Of a stretch of DNA of 64,000 bases, positions 36,281 to 45,628 are shown piece after piece. The DNA is taken from contig CP107926.1 in assembly GCA_036015235.1 (NCBI GenBank), positions 2,670,001-2,734,000 of the forward strand. Reading direction: 5' to 3'. Within the stretch, counting starts at the first letter, position 1, and the number at the start of each line of letters is the position of its first letter. The position numbers and the translations under genes were made by a program. Source of the stretch: Streptomyces sp. NBC_00433 (lineage in GTDB: Bacteria; Actinomycetota; Actinomycetes; Streptomycetales; Streptomycetaceae). Below the pieces are notes generated by a model. The model ran no database searches, was not told the DNA's origin, and was given only the letters and a program-made list of their open reading frames with translations.

Positions 36281-37210
36281 ATGATCGAAGCCCACGCACT
36301 GACCAAACGCTACGGCGAGCGCGCCGCCGTGACCGAGCTGAGTTTCACCGTGCGGCCCGGCGCTGTCACCGGTTTCCTCGGGCCGAACGGCGCGGGGAAG
36401 TCGACCACGATGCGGATGATCCTCGGGCTCGACGCACCGACCTCCGGGCGGGTGTCGGTCAACGGGAAGCGGTATGCGCAGCACCGGGCGCCGCTGCACG
36501 AGGTCGGCGCGATGCTGGAGGCGCGGGCGATACACACCGGGCGGAGCGCCTACAACCACCTGCTGGCGCTGGCCGCCACCACGGGGATACCGCGCCGCCG
36601 AGTGGACGAGGTGATCGACATCGTGGGGCTGCGCGAGGTCGCACGGAAGCGGGCGGGCGGATTCTCCCTGGGCATGGGCCAGCGGCTGGGCATCGCCAGC
36701 GCGCTGCTCGGCGACCCGGCCACTCTGGTGCTCGACGAGCCGGTGAACGGGCTGGATCCCGAGGGCATCCTGTGGATCCGCAATCTGCTCAAGGACCTCG
36801 CCGCCGAGGGCCGCACGGTGCTGCTGTCGTCGCATCTGATGTCCGAGATGGCGCTGACCGCCGAGCATCTGATCGTCATCGGCCGCGGCCGGCTGATGGC
36901 CGACACCTCGGTGGCGGAGTTCGTCCGGGCCGCGGCGGGCACGTCGGTGCGGGTGCGGACGGACGAGGCGGACCGGTTGCGCCAGGCACTGGCCGGGCCG
37001 GATGTGACGGTGAGTTCCACCGAGCGCGAGGTGCTCGATGTGACCGGACTGAGCAGTGACCGGATCGGCCGCGTCGCGGCGGACTGCGGGATAGCCCTGG
37101 CCGAGCTGACGCCGCAGCAGGCGTCGTTGGAGGAGGCGTTCATGGAGATGACCAGGGACGCCGTGGAGTACCAGTCCCCGGTGCGCGAGCGGGAAGGACA
37201 GCCGGCATGA
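36281..37210 (+). CDS. ABC transporter ATP-binding protein
   Basis: 309 residues. Walker A GPNGAGKST near residue 33, Q-loop, signature LGMGQRLGIA, Walker B LVLDEPVNGLDPEG and the switch histidine in SSHLMSEM are all visible; the long C-terminal part fits drug- or lipid-exporter type subunits. The ATG at 36281 gives MIEAHALTKRYGERAAV. Its stop overlaps the permease start as ATGA. It heads an exporter/two-component operon; substrate unknown. Confidence 0.93.
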   Translation: MIEAHALTKRYGERAAVTELSFTVRPGAVTGFLGPNGAGKSTTMRMILGLDAPTSGRVSVNGKRYAQHRAPLHEVGAMLEARAIHTGRSAYNHLLALAATTGIPRRRVDEVIDIVGLREVARKRAGGFSLGMGQRLGIASALLGDPATLVLDEPVNGLDPEGILWIRNLLKDLAAEGRTVLLSSHLMSEMALTAEHLIVIGRGRLMADTSVAEFVRAAAGTSVRVRTDEADRLRQALAGPDVTVSSTEREVLDVTGLSSDRIGRVAADCGIALAELTPQQASLEEAFMEMTRDAVEYQSPVREREGQPA

Positions 37211-38055
37211 GTACGACCACCAGCACGGTCATGGCGGGCGGCGCGGTGCCGCCGGCCGCGACGGCCGCCCCGCGCGGCCAGGTCACCCAACTGCGGGTGC
37301 TGCATTCCGAGTGGATCAAGATGCGGAGCCTGCGGTCCACCTTCTACACCCTGATAGCGGCTGTGGTGGCGCTGGTCGGGCTCGGGGCGCTGTTCTCTGC
37401 GTTCACCGCCAGCCACTGGGCGGGTATGAACGCGCACGAGCGGGCCGACTTCGAGCCGGGCATGACCAGCCTGCGCGGCTTCTTCCTGGCGCAGCTCGCG
37501 GTGGGCGTGCTCGGGGTGCTGATGATCAGCGGCGAGTACGCGACCGGGATGATCCGGGCGTCGCTGTCCGCGGTGCCGGGCAGGCTGCCGGTGCTGTGGG
37601 CGAAGGCAGCGCTCTATGCCGCGGTCACCTGGGGGCTGATGACGGCGGGTGCGATCGTCGCCTTCCTCGTCGGCCAGGCGACGATGTCCTCGAAGCACAT
37701 AGGGACCTCGCTGGGCGATCCCGGCGTGCTGCGCCAGGTGATGGGGGTGGGCCTGTATCTCACGGTCGTGGGGCTGCTCGGGGTGGCGATCGGCGCACTG
37801 ATCAGGAACACGGCGGGCGGCATCGCCTCGGTGTTCGGGCTGCTGCTGGTGGTGCCGGTGCTCGCGGAGGCGCTGCCGGCGTCCTGGGCGGACCATGTCA
37901 ACCAGTGGCTGCCGAGCAACGCGGGCCAGTCGTTGATATCCCTGCACCGGGAGGCGCATACGCTGGCGCCATGGACGGGGTTCGCGGTGTTCTGCCTCTA
38001 TGCGGTGGTGGCGCTGGCGGCGGCCGCGGTGCTGCTCAAGCGGCGCGACGCGTGA
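37207..38055 (+). CDS. ABC transporter permease
   Basis: 282 residues with six membrane helices starting near residue 48, of the ABC-2 type (LHSEWIKMRSLRSTFYTL at the N-terminus; SGEYATGMIRASLSAVPGR is the typical conserved loop). Translationally coupled to the ATPase by a 4-bp overlap and followed by a histidine kinase 10 bp after its stop. Confidence 0.9.
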   Translation: MSTTTSTVMAGGAVPPAATAAPRGQVTQLRVLHSEWIKMRSLRSTFYTLIAAVVALVGLGALFSAFTASHWAGMNAHERADFEPGMTSLRGFFLAQLAVGVLGVLMISGEYATGMIRASLSAVPGRLPVLWAKAALYAAVTWGLMTAGAIVAFLVGQATMSSKHIGTSLGDPGVLRQVMGVGLYLTVVGLLGVAIGALIRNTAGGIASVFGLLLVVPVLAEALPASWADHVNQWLPSNAGQSLISLHREAHTLAPWTGFAVFCLYAVVALAAAAVLLKRRDA

Positions 38056-38065
38056 CGGTGGCGCC

Positions 38066-39457
38066 ATGACGTACGCGGTGCCGTCGTCGAGCGGGCCGCC
38101 CACGGAGGCGGCGCCGGTCCCGGGCGCGACCGCGGCGGCGCCGGTCCAGGGCCCGGCGGCCGACCCGGTCGTCCAGGCTCCGGACCAGGCCGACGAGGGT
38201 CCCGAGCAGGCCGGCGAGGCCGGGGTGGTGGGCGCCGCGGCGGGGCCGGTGACGCGGTTGGAGGCGCGGGTCGAGCGGGTGGCGCGGGCGGGGTACGCCC
38301 GGATCGCCCACGGGTTGCGGCTGTCGCCGCCCACGGTGGACGCGGTCTTCGCGGTGGGGTTGTTCCTGGCGACCGCTGCCGCGCTGCGGCGGGTCCTCCA
38401 CGACGATGCGCTGCTGCTGCCGTTTCACGCGGCGCTGGTGCTGCCGCTGATCTGGCGGCGGCGGGCACCGATGGCGGTGTTCTGTGCCCTCGCGGTGACG
38501 GCGCTGGTGCAGTGGTCACTCGACCTGCGGATCCCGACGGATGTGGCGCTGCTGATCGCCCTGTATGCGGTGGCCGCCTACAGCAGCCGGCGACGTACGC
38601 TGCTGGCGTTCGCGGTGGTGGAAGGCGGCGTCCTGCTGGCGACGCTGCGGTGGTCGGTGCACGACCGAGGCGCGGGGACGTTCGTGTCGCTGTCGGCGAT
38701 GGCGACGGCGGCGATGGTGCTCGGGCTCAACATGCGCAGTCGGCGGGACCGGTTGGCGACGCTGGAGGACCGGGCGGTGCGGCTGGAGCGCGAGCGGGAC
38801 CAGCAGTCGCAGCTCGCGGTGGCCGGTGAGCGGGCCAGGATCGCCCGGGAGATGCACGACATCGTGACGCACAACCTGTCGGTGATGGTGGCGCTCGCGG
38901 ACGGCGCGGTCTTCGCCCAGCGGCGGAATCCGGAGCGGGCGGCCACCGCGATGCGGCAGGTGTCGGCGACCGGGCGGCAGGCCATCACGGACATGCGGCG
39001 CTTCCTGGGGGTGCTGCGGGCGGACGAGCCGGACGCGCTGCGGCATCCGATGCCGGGTATCGGGCAGCTGTCGGCGCTGGTCGAGCAGGTGCGGGCGGCG
39101 GGGCTGCCGACCCGGCTGGCGGTGGCGGGCGATCTCGCGGCGGTGCCGGTCGCGGCGCAGCTGACCGTCTACCGGCTGGTGCAGGAGGCGTTGACCAACA
39201 CGCTCAAGCACGCGCCCACCGGGACGACGGCGGAGGTGCGGGTCGACTGCGCGCCGGAGGCGGTGACGGTCACGGTGACCGATGACGGCGCCGGGCCGGC
39301 GGCGCCGGGCGACCCCGCCGGGTCCGCGGGGCACGGGCTGCCCGGGATGCGGGAGCGTGCCGCGGCCTACGGCGGCCGCCTGACGGCGGGGCCGCTGCCC
39401 GGTGGCGGCTGGCAGGTGGCCGCCGTTCTCACTCTGACGACTCCGGAGCCGTTGTGA
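38066..39457 (+). CDS. Sensor histidine kinase (NarL-type system)
   Basis: 463 residues. Pro/Ala-rich N-terminus, then four to five membrane helices (about 94-215), a HisKA_3 dimerisation domain with the phosphoacceptor His264 in REMHDIV, and an HATPase domain (EALTNTLKHA, DDGAGPAAPG, GHGLPGMRERA). The ATG at 38066 begins 10 bp after the permease. It probably reads a membrane stress or the exporter's substrate. Its stop overlaps an upstream GTG of the regulator frame. Confidence 0.92.
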   Translation: MTYAVPSSSGPPTEAAPVPGATAAAPVQGPAADPVVQAPDQADEGPEQAGEAGVVGAAAGPVTRLEARVERVARAGYARIAHGLRLSPPTVDAVFAVGLFLATAAALRRVLHDDALLLPFHAALVLPLIWRRRAPMAVFCALAVTALVQWSLDLRIPTDVALLIALYAVAAYSSRRRTLLAFAVVEGGVLLATLRWSVHDRGAGTFVSLSAMATAAMVLGLNMRSRRDRLATLEDRAVRLERERDQQSQLAVAGERARIAREMHDIVTHNLSVMVALADGAVFAQRRNPERAATAMRQVSATGRQAITDMRRFLGVLRADEPDALRHPMPGIGQLSALVEQVRAAGLPTRLAVAGDLAAVPVAAQLTVYRLVQEALTNTLKHAPTGTTAEVRVDCAPEAVTVTVTDDGAGPAAPGDPAGSAGHGLPGMRERAAAYGGRLTAGPLPGGGWQVAAVLTLTTPEPL

Positions 39458-39543
39458 CCACAGAATCCGCACCGTCCGCCGCCCGGCCCGCGGGTGGTTC
39501 CGCGCCTGGGCGGGTGGTCCCGTGCGAGGAGGAGGCGGTAGCG

Positions 39544-40212
39544 GTGATCCGGGTGCTGCTGGTCGACGACGAGCCGCTGCTGCGGATGGCCTTCACGATG
39601 GTGCTGGACGCGCAGGCCGACATGCAGCCGGTGGGTGAGGCGGGAGACGGCGCGCAGGCGGTGCGGCTGGCCAGGGAGCTGCGGCCCGACGTGGTGCTGA
39701 TGGACGTCAGGATGCCGGGCACGGACGGTATCGAGGCGACGGCCAGGATCATCGAGAGCTGCCCGGAGTCGAAGGTGCTGATCCTGACGACCTTCGACCT
39801 GGACGAGTACGCGTTCGCCGGGCTGCGGGCAGGTGCCTCGGGTTTCCTGCTGAAGAACGCGCTGCCCGAGGAGTTGCTGGCGGCGATCCGCTCGGTGGCG
39901 GCCGGGGACGCGGTGGTGGCGCCGAGGATCACCCGGCGGCTCTTGGAGAATTTCGCGCACCAGCTGCCGGCCGCGGGCGGCGCCGAGGGGCCGGAGGCGG
40001 ACGAGCGGCTGTCGCGGTTGACGGCCAGGGAGCGGGAGGTGCTGGTGGAGGTGGGCCGCGGGTTGTCGAACACGGAGATCGCGGCGTCACTGCACTTGGC
40101 CGAGGCCACCGTGAAGACCCACTTCAGCCGGGTGCTGGTAAAGCTGGAGCTGCGCGACCGGGTCCAGGCGGTGGTCTTCGCCTATGAGACCCGGCTGGTC
40201 CGCCCGACCTGA
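39544..40212 (+). CDS. NarL/FixJ-type response regulator
   Basis: 222 residues with this start. Receiver domain: VLLVDDEPLLR, phosphoacceptor Asp54 in LMDVRMP, Thr in LTTFD and Lys in FLLKNA. LuxR-type helix-turn-helix: LTAREREVLVEVGRGLSNTEIA within the C-terminal 60 residues. I preferred the GTG at 39544 because GGAGGAGG lies just before it and the receiver starts at once; an alternative GTG at 39454 overlaps the kinase stop (GTGA) and adds 30 residues. It likely controls the upstream exporter genes. Confidence 0.9.
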   Translation: MIRVLLVDDEPLLRMAFTMVLDAQADMQPVGEAGDGAQAVRLARELRPDVVLMDVRMPGTDGIEATARIIESCPESKVLILTTFDLDEYAFAGLRAGASGFLLKNALPEELLAAIRSVAAGDAVVAPRITRRLLENFAHQLPAAGGAEGPEADERLSRLTAREREVLVEVGRGLSNTEIAASLHLAEATVKTHFSRVLVKLELRDRVQAVVFAYETRLVRPT

Positions 40213-40235
40213 GCGCCGCCCGCCCGAAAGAATGA

Positions 40236-40250
40236 GCCCGCGAGGCGGGC
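40236..40250 (-). terminator. Bidirectional terminator between response regulator and ribF
   Basis: Perfect 6-bp stem gcccgc/gcgggc with a 3-nt loop in the 72-bp gap between convergent genes. On the minus strand it is followed by TCATTCTTTC. Confidence 0.5.
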
Positions 40251-40284
40251 CCCACGGCGGACGGCGCTGTTCGTCGGACAGGCC

Positions 40285-41253
40285 CTAACCGTCCGAGCGG
40301 GACGGCTGCTCGGCCGCACCGACCAGGTCCCTGGCACGCTTCACGTCGTCGGCCATCCGCTCCAGCAGCGCCTCGATCGTGTCGAACTTCTCCATCCCGC
40401 GCAGATACGTCAGGAAGTCCACGGCCACGTGCAGGCCGTAGAGGTCCAGGTCGACGCGGTCGATGGCGTAGGCCTCGACGGTCCTGGCGGTGCCGTCGAA
40501 GGTCGGGTTGGTGCCGACCGAGATGGCCGCGGGCATCGCCTCGTCGCCCACGTGCAGCCAGCCGGCGTAGACGCCGTCGGCGGGGATGGCGGTGTGCGGG
40601 AGCGTCTCGACGTTGGCGGTGGGATAGCCGAGGTCCCGGCCGCGCTGAGCCCCCCGGACGACGACGCCCTCGACCCGGTGCGGCCGGCCCAGCACCTCCG
40701 CCGCGCCCTCCACGTCGCCCGCGCCGATCAGCCGCCTGGTCAGGGTGGAGGAGAACGGCTCGCCGCCGCCCGCCTCGCCGCGCATGAAGAGGTCCACGAC
40801 CTCCAGCTCGTAGTCGTACTTCAGGCCGAGCGCGGAGAGGAAGTCGACGTCGCCGGCGGCCTTGTGGCCGAAGCGGAAGTTGGGGCCCTCCACCACGTAT
40901 TTGGCGTGCAGGCCGTCCACCAGCACCGTGCGGACGAACTCGCTCGGCGTGAACTTCGAGAATTCGCTGGTGAAGGGGATGATCAGCAGCGCGTCCACGC
41001 CGAGCGCGGCGACCAGCTCGGCGCGGTGGTGGTGCGCGGAGAGCAGCGGCGGGTGGCTGCCGGGCCTGACGACCTCGCTGGGGTGCGGGTCGAAGGTCAC
41101 GACCACCGACGGCAGTCCCAGCTCACGCGCCCGCTCCACCGCCCGGCCCATGATCAGCTGGTGACCCCGGTGGACGCCGTCGTAGGAGCCGATGGTGACG
41201 ACGCAGCGTCCCCAGTCACCGGGAACGTCATCCAAGCCCCGCCAGCGCTGCAC
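40285..41253 (-). CDS. ribF: Bifunctional riboflavin kinase/FAD synthetase
   Basis: Makes FMN and FAD from riboflavin. 322 residues. N-terminal nucleotidyltransferase: VVTIGSYDGVHRGHQ and VVEGPNFRFGHKAAGD; C-terminal kinase: RVEGVVVRGAQRGRDLGYPTAN and DGVYAGWL. The GTG at 41253 gives MQRWRGLDDVPGDWGR, the usual Streptomyces start; the open frame extends further without similarity. It usually follows truB; here the trypsin/NTPase gene is inserted between the two. Confidence 0.96.
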   Translation of the reverse strand: MQRWRGLDDVPGDWGRCVVTIGSYDGVHRGHQLIMGRAVERARELGLPSVVVTFDPHPSEVVRPGSHPPLLSAHHHRAELVAALGVDALLIIPFTSEFSKFTPSEFVRTVLVDGLHAKYVVEGPNFRFGHKAAGDVDFLSALGLKYDYELEVVDLFMRGEAGGGEPFSSTLTRRLIGAGDVEGAAEVLGRPHRVEGVVVRGAQRGRDLGYPTANVETLPHTAIPADGVYAGWLHVGDEAMPAAISVGTNPTFDGTARTVEAYAIDRVDLDLYGLHVAVDFLTYLRGMEKFDTIEALLERMADDVKRARDLVGAAEQPSRSDG

Positions 41254-41324
41254 CTTGACGCTCCGCTTCCCTCGCCGAATCTCTGACATTCGCTTTTCTG
41301 CAGAGCCAAGACTGCCATGTCCGA

Positions 41325-41346
41325 GCCCGGGGGCGCTCCCCCGGGC
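41325..41346 (-). terminator. Terminator between trypsin/NTPase gene and ribF
   Basis: Perfect 9-bp stem gcccggggg/cccccgggc with a 4-nt loop in the 283-bp gap upstream of ribF. It separates ribF from the preceding gene; the ribF promoter would then lie between 41254 and 41324. Confidence 0.45.
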
Positions 41347-41536
41347 CGCTCGGTCCGGCTCCCGTGGCGGGTCCGCATACCCGTTCACCGGGGACGCGAA
41401 CAGTCGTCAGGGTGCCCGTGCGGCGGCGGGTATGCGTTTCGGGGGCGCGGGAAACCGGGCGGGCGGCGCCCCCGGCCGGTGGTCAGGACCTGACCGACAG
41501 CCCCTTCGGGACGGTGGCGGCCCGCGGCACGCGCCG

Positions 41537-44500
41537 TCAGTGGTGGCGGGCGAGGCGGCGGCGGGCGCTGGGGCCCAGGAGGGCGTCCCAGGTGGCCGTG
41601 TCGGTGAGCCAGGCGAGGAGGAGGCGGGAGAAGTCGGGGGTGGCGGCGGCGAGTTCGACGATGCGGCGGTCGAAGCGGGCGGCGCCTTCCGGGGTGCGGC
41701 CCAGGAGCAGGGCGAGGCGGCGGACCAGGTCGTGGGTGAGGGGTGGCGGGCGGCGGGCGGCGCCGTCGGCCGCCGCGGTGAGCAGGGCGTCGAGGACGTC
41801 GGGGTCGCGTTCGGTCTCCAGCGCCGCGTCCAGCAGTTCCTGGCGCAGCGGCCGGGACGGGTGGCGCCCGGGGGCGGCGAGCACCGCGACCAGGGTGCCG
41901 CGGACCTCCGGCGGGTGGTCGCGCAGCAGCGCGGCGGTCAGCGGCAGGACGACGGCTCGGGCCGCGGGGCCCTGTTCGAGCCGCAGGTCGAGGAAGCGGG
42001 CGACGCCCGCCGCCCCGGCCGGTCGGTGCCGCAGGTGGTCCTGGACCAGGGCGGCCGTCCTGCGGGCGAGCGCGGGGGGCGTCACAGCCGCCATCTCCGC
42101 GAGCAGGTCGCCGTCGTCCGCCGCCCGCAGCCGGGCCTGGAAAGCGGCGAGCACCGGCTCCGGATGGGTGGTCAGCGCCGCGACCAGTGCCCCGGCAGGC
42201 AGCCGGGGGTCGCCCGCGGTGAAGCGGTCGAGCGCGGCCGGCAGGTGGCGGTCGCGGGTGACCGGGTCGCGGACGAGCATGCCGAGTACGGCGCCGTGCA
42301 GCGTGCAGTCGCCGGGGCGGGCCAGTATCGCGAGGGCGGCATAGCGCAGCAGTTCGCGGTCGGCGTCGGAGCGGACGAAGGGCGCGGCGCGCGGGCCGTA
42401 GGCGGCCGCGGCGACATGCCGGTCGGGTCGCGGGTCGTGCGCCCAGCGGTCGACGGCCCGGCAGACCGCCGAGGGCTCGTCCTCCGCCAGCGCGGCCAGC
42501 ACTTCGTCGGCGGCCGGGTGCGCCGCAGCGACGAGGGCCTCGGTGAGGTCGTCGACGGCCAGCCTGCGGTGGGTGTGCAGCAGGGCCTGCGCGGCCGAGG
42601 CGACGGTCAGCCGGGGCGCGTCCAGCCCCGGCGGGGCCTGGAGCGGCCGGTCGTCGTCGAACCAGCCGCACACCGCGGGCAGCACCTCGGCCGGGCTCCC
42701 GCGGAGCAGTTCGGCGACTCCGGCCAGGAAGCGTTCCGCGCGGTCCGGCGATCCCGGTGGGCCGTCGGCGGGCAGCAGCAGCCGCAGCAGTTCGAGCCGC
42801 TCGGCGACCGGCAGCCGCACGCGCCGCCAGAACGACGGCCCGAAGTCCCCGAGCCCGCCCATGCCCTCGGGCGTGAAACCCCCGCGCTCCACCGCCCGCA
42901 CCGCGGTTCTGGCGGCAAGATCCCGCAGCACGTCACGGCAGACGGTGGCGTCCGGCAGCCGCAGCAGCACCTCCCGCAGCAGATGCGCCGCCCACCACAA
43001 CGCGTCCCCGCGCCGCTCCGCGGGCCCTGGCAGGGCGGCCCGCCCGGCGACGGACACACCGTCGGGCCACCCGCCGTCGTCCAGGTCCGGCCGCGGCACC
43101 GCACCCGGCGTCCGGGGGCGGACGGCCGGCCCGGCACCGGAGGCACCGTCAGCCCGCCCGCTGTCGCCCGGGTCGCGCCCGCGCACCACGCCGGGTGTCG
43201 CGTCGAGCCACGCGAAGCCGAAGGCACCGTCGGGCCACCCCGCGTCACCGGCCCGCCCCGGGCGCCAGGACTGCGCGGCGGCCGGCACGCCGGGACCCGT
43301 GGCGGTGCGGCGCGTCCGCGGGTTGGGCACCGTGTCGGCGTCGAGGTCGACCGGCGGCGGGGCGGGGGGCTTGCGGGGCGTGCAGCGGGTGGGTGGCGGG
43401 GTGCTGTGGTCGAGGGCCTGGGTCAGGGCCGCCAGATGGCGGGTCAGGGTGTCCGGCGGCGCCATCAGGAGGGCCTGGACGACGGGGCCCGCCCGGTGGC
43501 GCGGCACCGGCAGGGAGCGGGGGCCCGACGGCGGGGCGACCGCGGGCGCGGGCGGTACGGCGGGCGCCTGGCCGGCGCGCGCGGCCGGGCGGAAGGGCAG
43601 GCGTACGGGGGCGTCCGCCGGGCCCGCGGGCAGGGCGGCGAACCAGCGGTGGACCAGGGCTTGCAGGGCCCCGCCCAGGTCCAGGTGCAGGGCCTGGAGC
43701 CAGTCGGCAGCCTCTTCGTGGGCGAAGCGGTAGCCGGCGCCCGCGGGCACGAGCAGGCCCTCGGTCAGTACGGCGGAGGCCCAGCCCGTACGCCACGGGA
43801 AGAGCTCCTCGAAGGCCTCCCGGTCCAGCTCGCCCTGGCCGGGCCCGAGGCAGCGGCGGGCGGCCTCGTGCACCTGGCCCGCGACCCGGGCGGCCAGCCG
43901 CCGCACCCCGGCGCCGCGCACCGGCGGCTTCTCGGCGGCGGCCAGCCTCACCGCGATCCGCAGGCACACCAGGTCCAGGTGCGCGGCGAAGACCTCCACG
44001 CGGGTCGGTGTCCCGCCGGCGCCCTCGGGGACGGCGGCGCGCACCTCGGACAGCAGGCGCAGCGTCAGCGGGTGGGCCGCGTCGGCACTCGCGAGCAGGC
44101 CGTCGGGTACGCCGTACCGCTCGCGCGCCGCGGCGGCCTGCGCCGCGTCCAGGTCGCCGACCTGCACGCAGGGCGGCAGCGGCTGCGGCGAGGCGGCGGG
44201 CCGCCCGTGCAGCAGCGCGGCGGGCAGCAGGCGGCCCGCCTGGTCCCAGAACTCGGGGCGGCAGGCGATGACCAGCCGGGCCGGGCCCGCCCGCAGCCAG
44301 CTCGCGGTTCCCGCGGTCCAGTCGGGAAGGGCGTGGGCGAGGACCGGGGGCATCTCCTCCGGGGCGTCGAGGACGATCAGCAGCGGGCGCCCCACGGCGC
44401 GGGCGAGTGCGGCGACGGCGTCGGGCGAGGCGTGCAGCGGATCCGCGGTCGTGGCGGCGCCGACGATACGGGCCGCGGTGCGCAGCGAGCGCTCCACCGC

Positions 44501-45436
44501 GTCCTTGATGCCGCCGTCCGCCGGGCGCAGTTCGGCGCCGCGCAGCCACACCGTCGGCGCGGGCAGGGCGCCGCGCGCCCGGCGGGCGGCGAGCCGGGCC
44601 AGCTCGGTGCTGCGGCCGGTGCCGGGCTCACCGACCAGGCCGAGCACCAGCGGGGCGCTGTCGTCCTGTGCGGCGAGGAAGTCGCGCAGCGCGTCGGCCA
44701 CATCCGGGCGCGCGACCGGTTCGCGCCACGCGCCGGGGCCGGCAGCGGCGCCGACCGAGGTCGCGGTGAGCTGGAGGGCGCCCGCGAGGTTCAGGTGCGG
44801 GCCGTAGCCGGGCACGGTCGCGGCATTGCGGGCCAGCAGGTCGGCCAGCGCGCGCGGGGCACTCGCGGGCCGCAGCGGCAGCGCGAAGCCGGCGGCGCGG
44901 TGCCCGGCGTGCAGGGCGGTCGCGATCACGCCGAGCACCGCGCCGGTCAGCGCGTCGACCACCGGCGCACCGGACGCCTGCGGTGGTACGCCGCTCAGGT
45001 CGGCGCCGTCCAGGGCGAGTTCGTAGACGTCCTCCACCAGGTGGAAGCGGTCGGTCGCGGTGTACGTCACCGTGGCCGTGCCCAGGACCGAGCCGCCGGT
45101 CGGCTGCGGCAGCCGCACGCGTACCCGCCGCTCGGGGTGCGCGGGGCCGCCGGGCGCCACCGGCAGCGGCGGCACGCTCAGGCCCTCCGTGGCCACCAGT
45201 GCGAGGCCCTGCTCGGGCAGCGCGGTGATGGCCGCCGCCTCCACCAGGCACAGCTGCCCGCCGGGTCCGTGCAGGACCAGGCGGGCGAGGCCGTCGACGG
45301 CCTCGTGGCTGGTGACCATCGTGCCGTCGCCGTCGGCGAGGAAGCCGGTGCCGCGGGGGCGTCCTGCGAGGTCGCAGACCCGGACGAAGACGTCGTCCGG
45401 TCCGCTGCCTGCCGCGCCACGTGCCGCCGCCGCCAT
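41537..45436 (-). CDS. Large trypsin-like/STAND-type NTPase protein
   Basis: 1299 residues. The N-terminal 190 residues look like a trypsin-like fold: GTGFLADGDGTMVTSHEAVDG with a catalytic-type His44, and QASGAPVVD with Ser155, but the usual Asp (D-L-A-L-L) reads Q-G-L-A-L. Next comes a P-loop GLVGEPGTGRST (266-277) with Arg275 in place of the Walker Lys, and a Walker B-like LLIVLDAPEE. The rest is long and helical, Ala/Leu-rich, like HEAT or TPR repeats. Such trypsin-NTPase proteins occur in actinobacterial conflict or signalling systems. The ATG at 45436 has GGGGGAGG upstream. Function unknown. Confidence 0.7.
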   Translation of the reverse strand: MAAAARGAAGSGPDDVFVRVCDLAGRPRGTGFLADGDGTMVTSHEAVDGLARLVLHGPGGQLCLVEAAAITALPEQGLALVATEGLSVPPLPVAPGGPAHPERRVRVRLPQPTGGSVLGTATVTYTATDRFHLVEDVYELALDGADLSGVPPQASGAPVVDALTGAVLGVIATALHAGHRAAGFALPLRPASAPRALADLLARNAATVPGYGPHLNLAGALQLTATSVGAAAGPGAWREPVARPDVADALRDFLAAQDDSAPLVLGLVGEPGTGRSTELARLAARRARGALPAPTVWLRGAELRPADGGIKDAVERSLRTAARIVGAATTADPLHASPDAVAALARAVGRPLLIVLDAPEEMPPVLAHALPDWTAGTASWLRAGPARLVIACRPEFWDQAGRLLPAALLHGRPAASPQPLPPCVQVGDLDAAQAAAARERYGVPDGLLASADAAHPLTLRLLSEVRAAVPEGAGGTPTRVEVFAAHLDLVCLRIAVRLAAAEKPPVRGAGVRRLAARVAGQVHEAARRCLGPGQGELDREAFEELFPWRTGWASAVLTEGLLVPAGAGYRFAHEEAADWLQALHLDLGGALQALVHRWFAALPAGPADAPVRLPFRPAARAGQAPAVPPAPAVAPPSGPRSLPVPRHRAGPVVQALLMAPPDTLTRHLAALTQALDHSTPPPTRCTPRKPPAPPPVDLDADTVPNPRTRRTATGPGVPAAAQSWRPGRAGDAGWPDGAFGFAWLDATPGVVRGRDPGDSGRADGASGAGPAVRPRTPGAVPRPDLDDGGWPDGVSVAGRAALPGPAERRGDALWWAAHLLREVLLRLPDATVCRDVLRDLAARTAVRAVERGGFTPEGMGGLGDFGPSFWRRVRLPVAERLELLRLLLPADGPPGSPDRAERFLAGVAELLRGSPAEVLPAVCGWFDDDRPLQAPPGLDAPRLTVASAAQALLHTHRRLAVDDLTEALVAAAHPAADEVLAALAEDEPSAVCRAVDRWAHDPRPDRHVAAAAYGPRAAPFVRSDADRELLRYAALAILARPGDCTLHGAVLGMLVRDPVTRDRHLPAALDRFTAGDPRLPAGALVAALTTHPEPVLAAFQARLRAADDGDLLAEMAAVTPPALARRTAALVQDHLRHRPAGAAGVARFLDLRLEQGPAARAVVLPLTAALLRDHPPEVRGTLVAVLAAPGRHPSRPLRQELLDAALETERDPDVLDALLTAAADGAARRPPPLTHDLVRRLALLLGRTPEGAARFDRRIVELAAATPDFSRLLLAWLTDTATWDALLGPSARRRLARHH

Positions 45437-45628
45437 TCCGGCACCTCCCCCACCGCCGCGCCCAGTTCGTCCCGCTTCGACGGTAGTGGGTGGATGCGTC
45501 TGTTCGTGAGGGCCGGTCGGGAAGGCGCCCCCTCCGCGCCCCACCTGCACCACGAGCGCCCGACCATCCGGGTGATCCCGCGCGGGGTGCGGCGCCGGAT
45601 TCCGCGGTCCCGGCCGGGCGCGGCGACG

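Noticed and set aside
39454..39543. Upstream GTG start for the response regulator
   Set aside because: Possible because it overlaps the kinase stop, but the added 30 residues are low-complexity and the strong ribosome site is before 39544.
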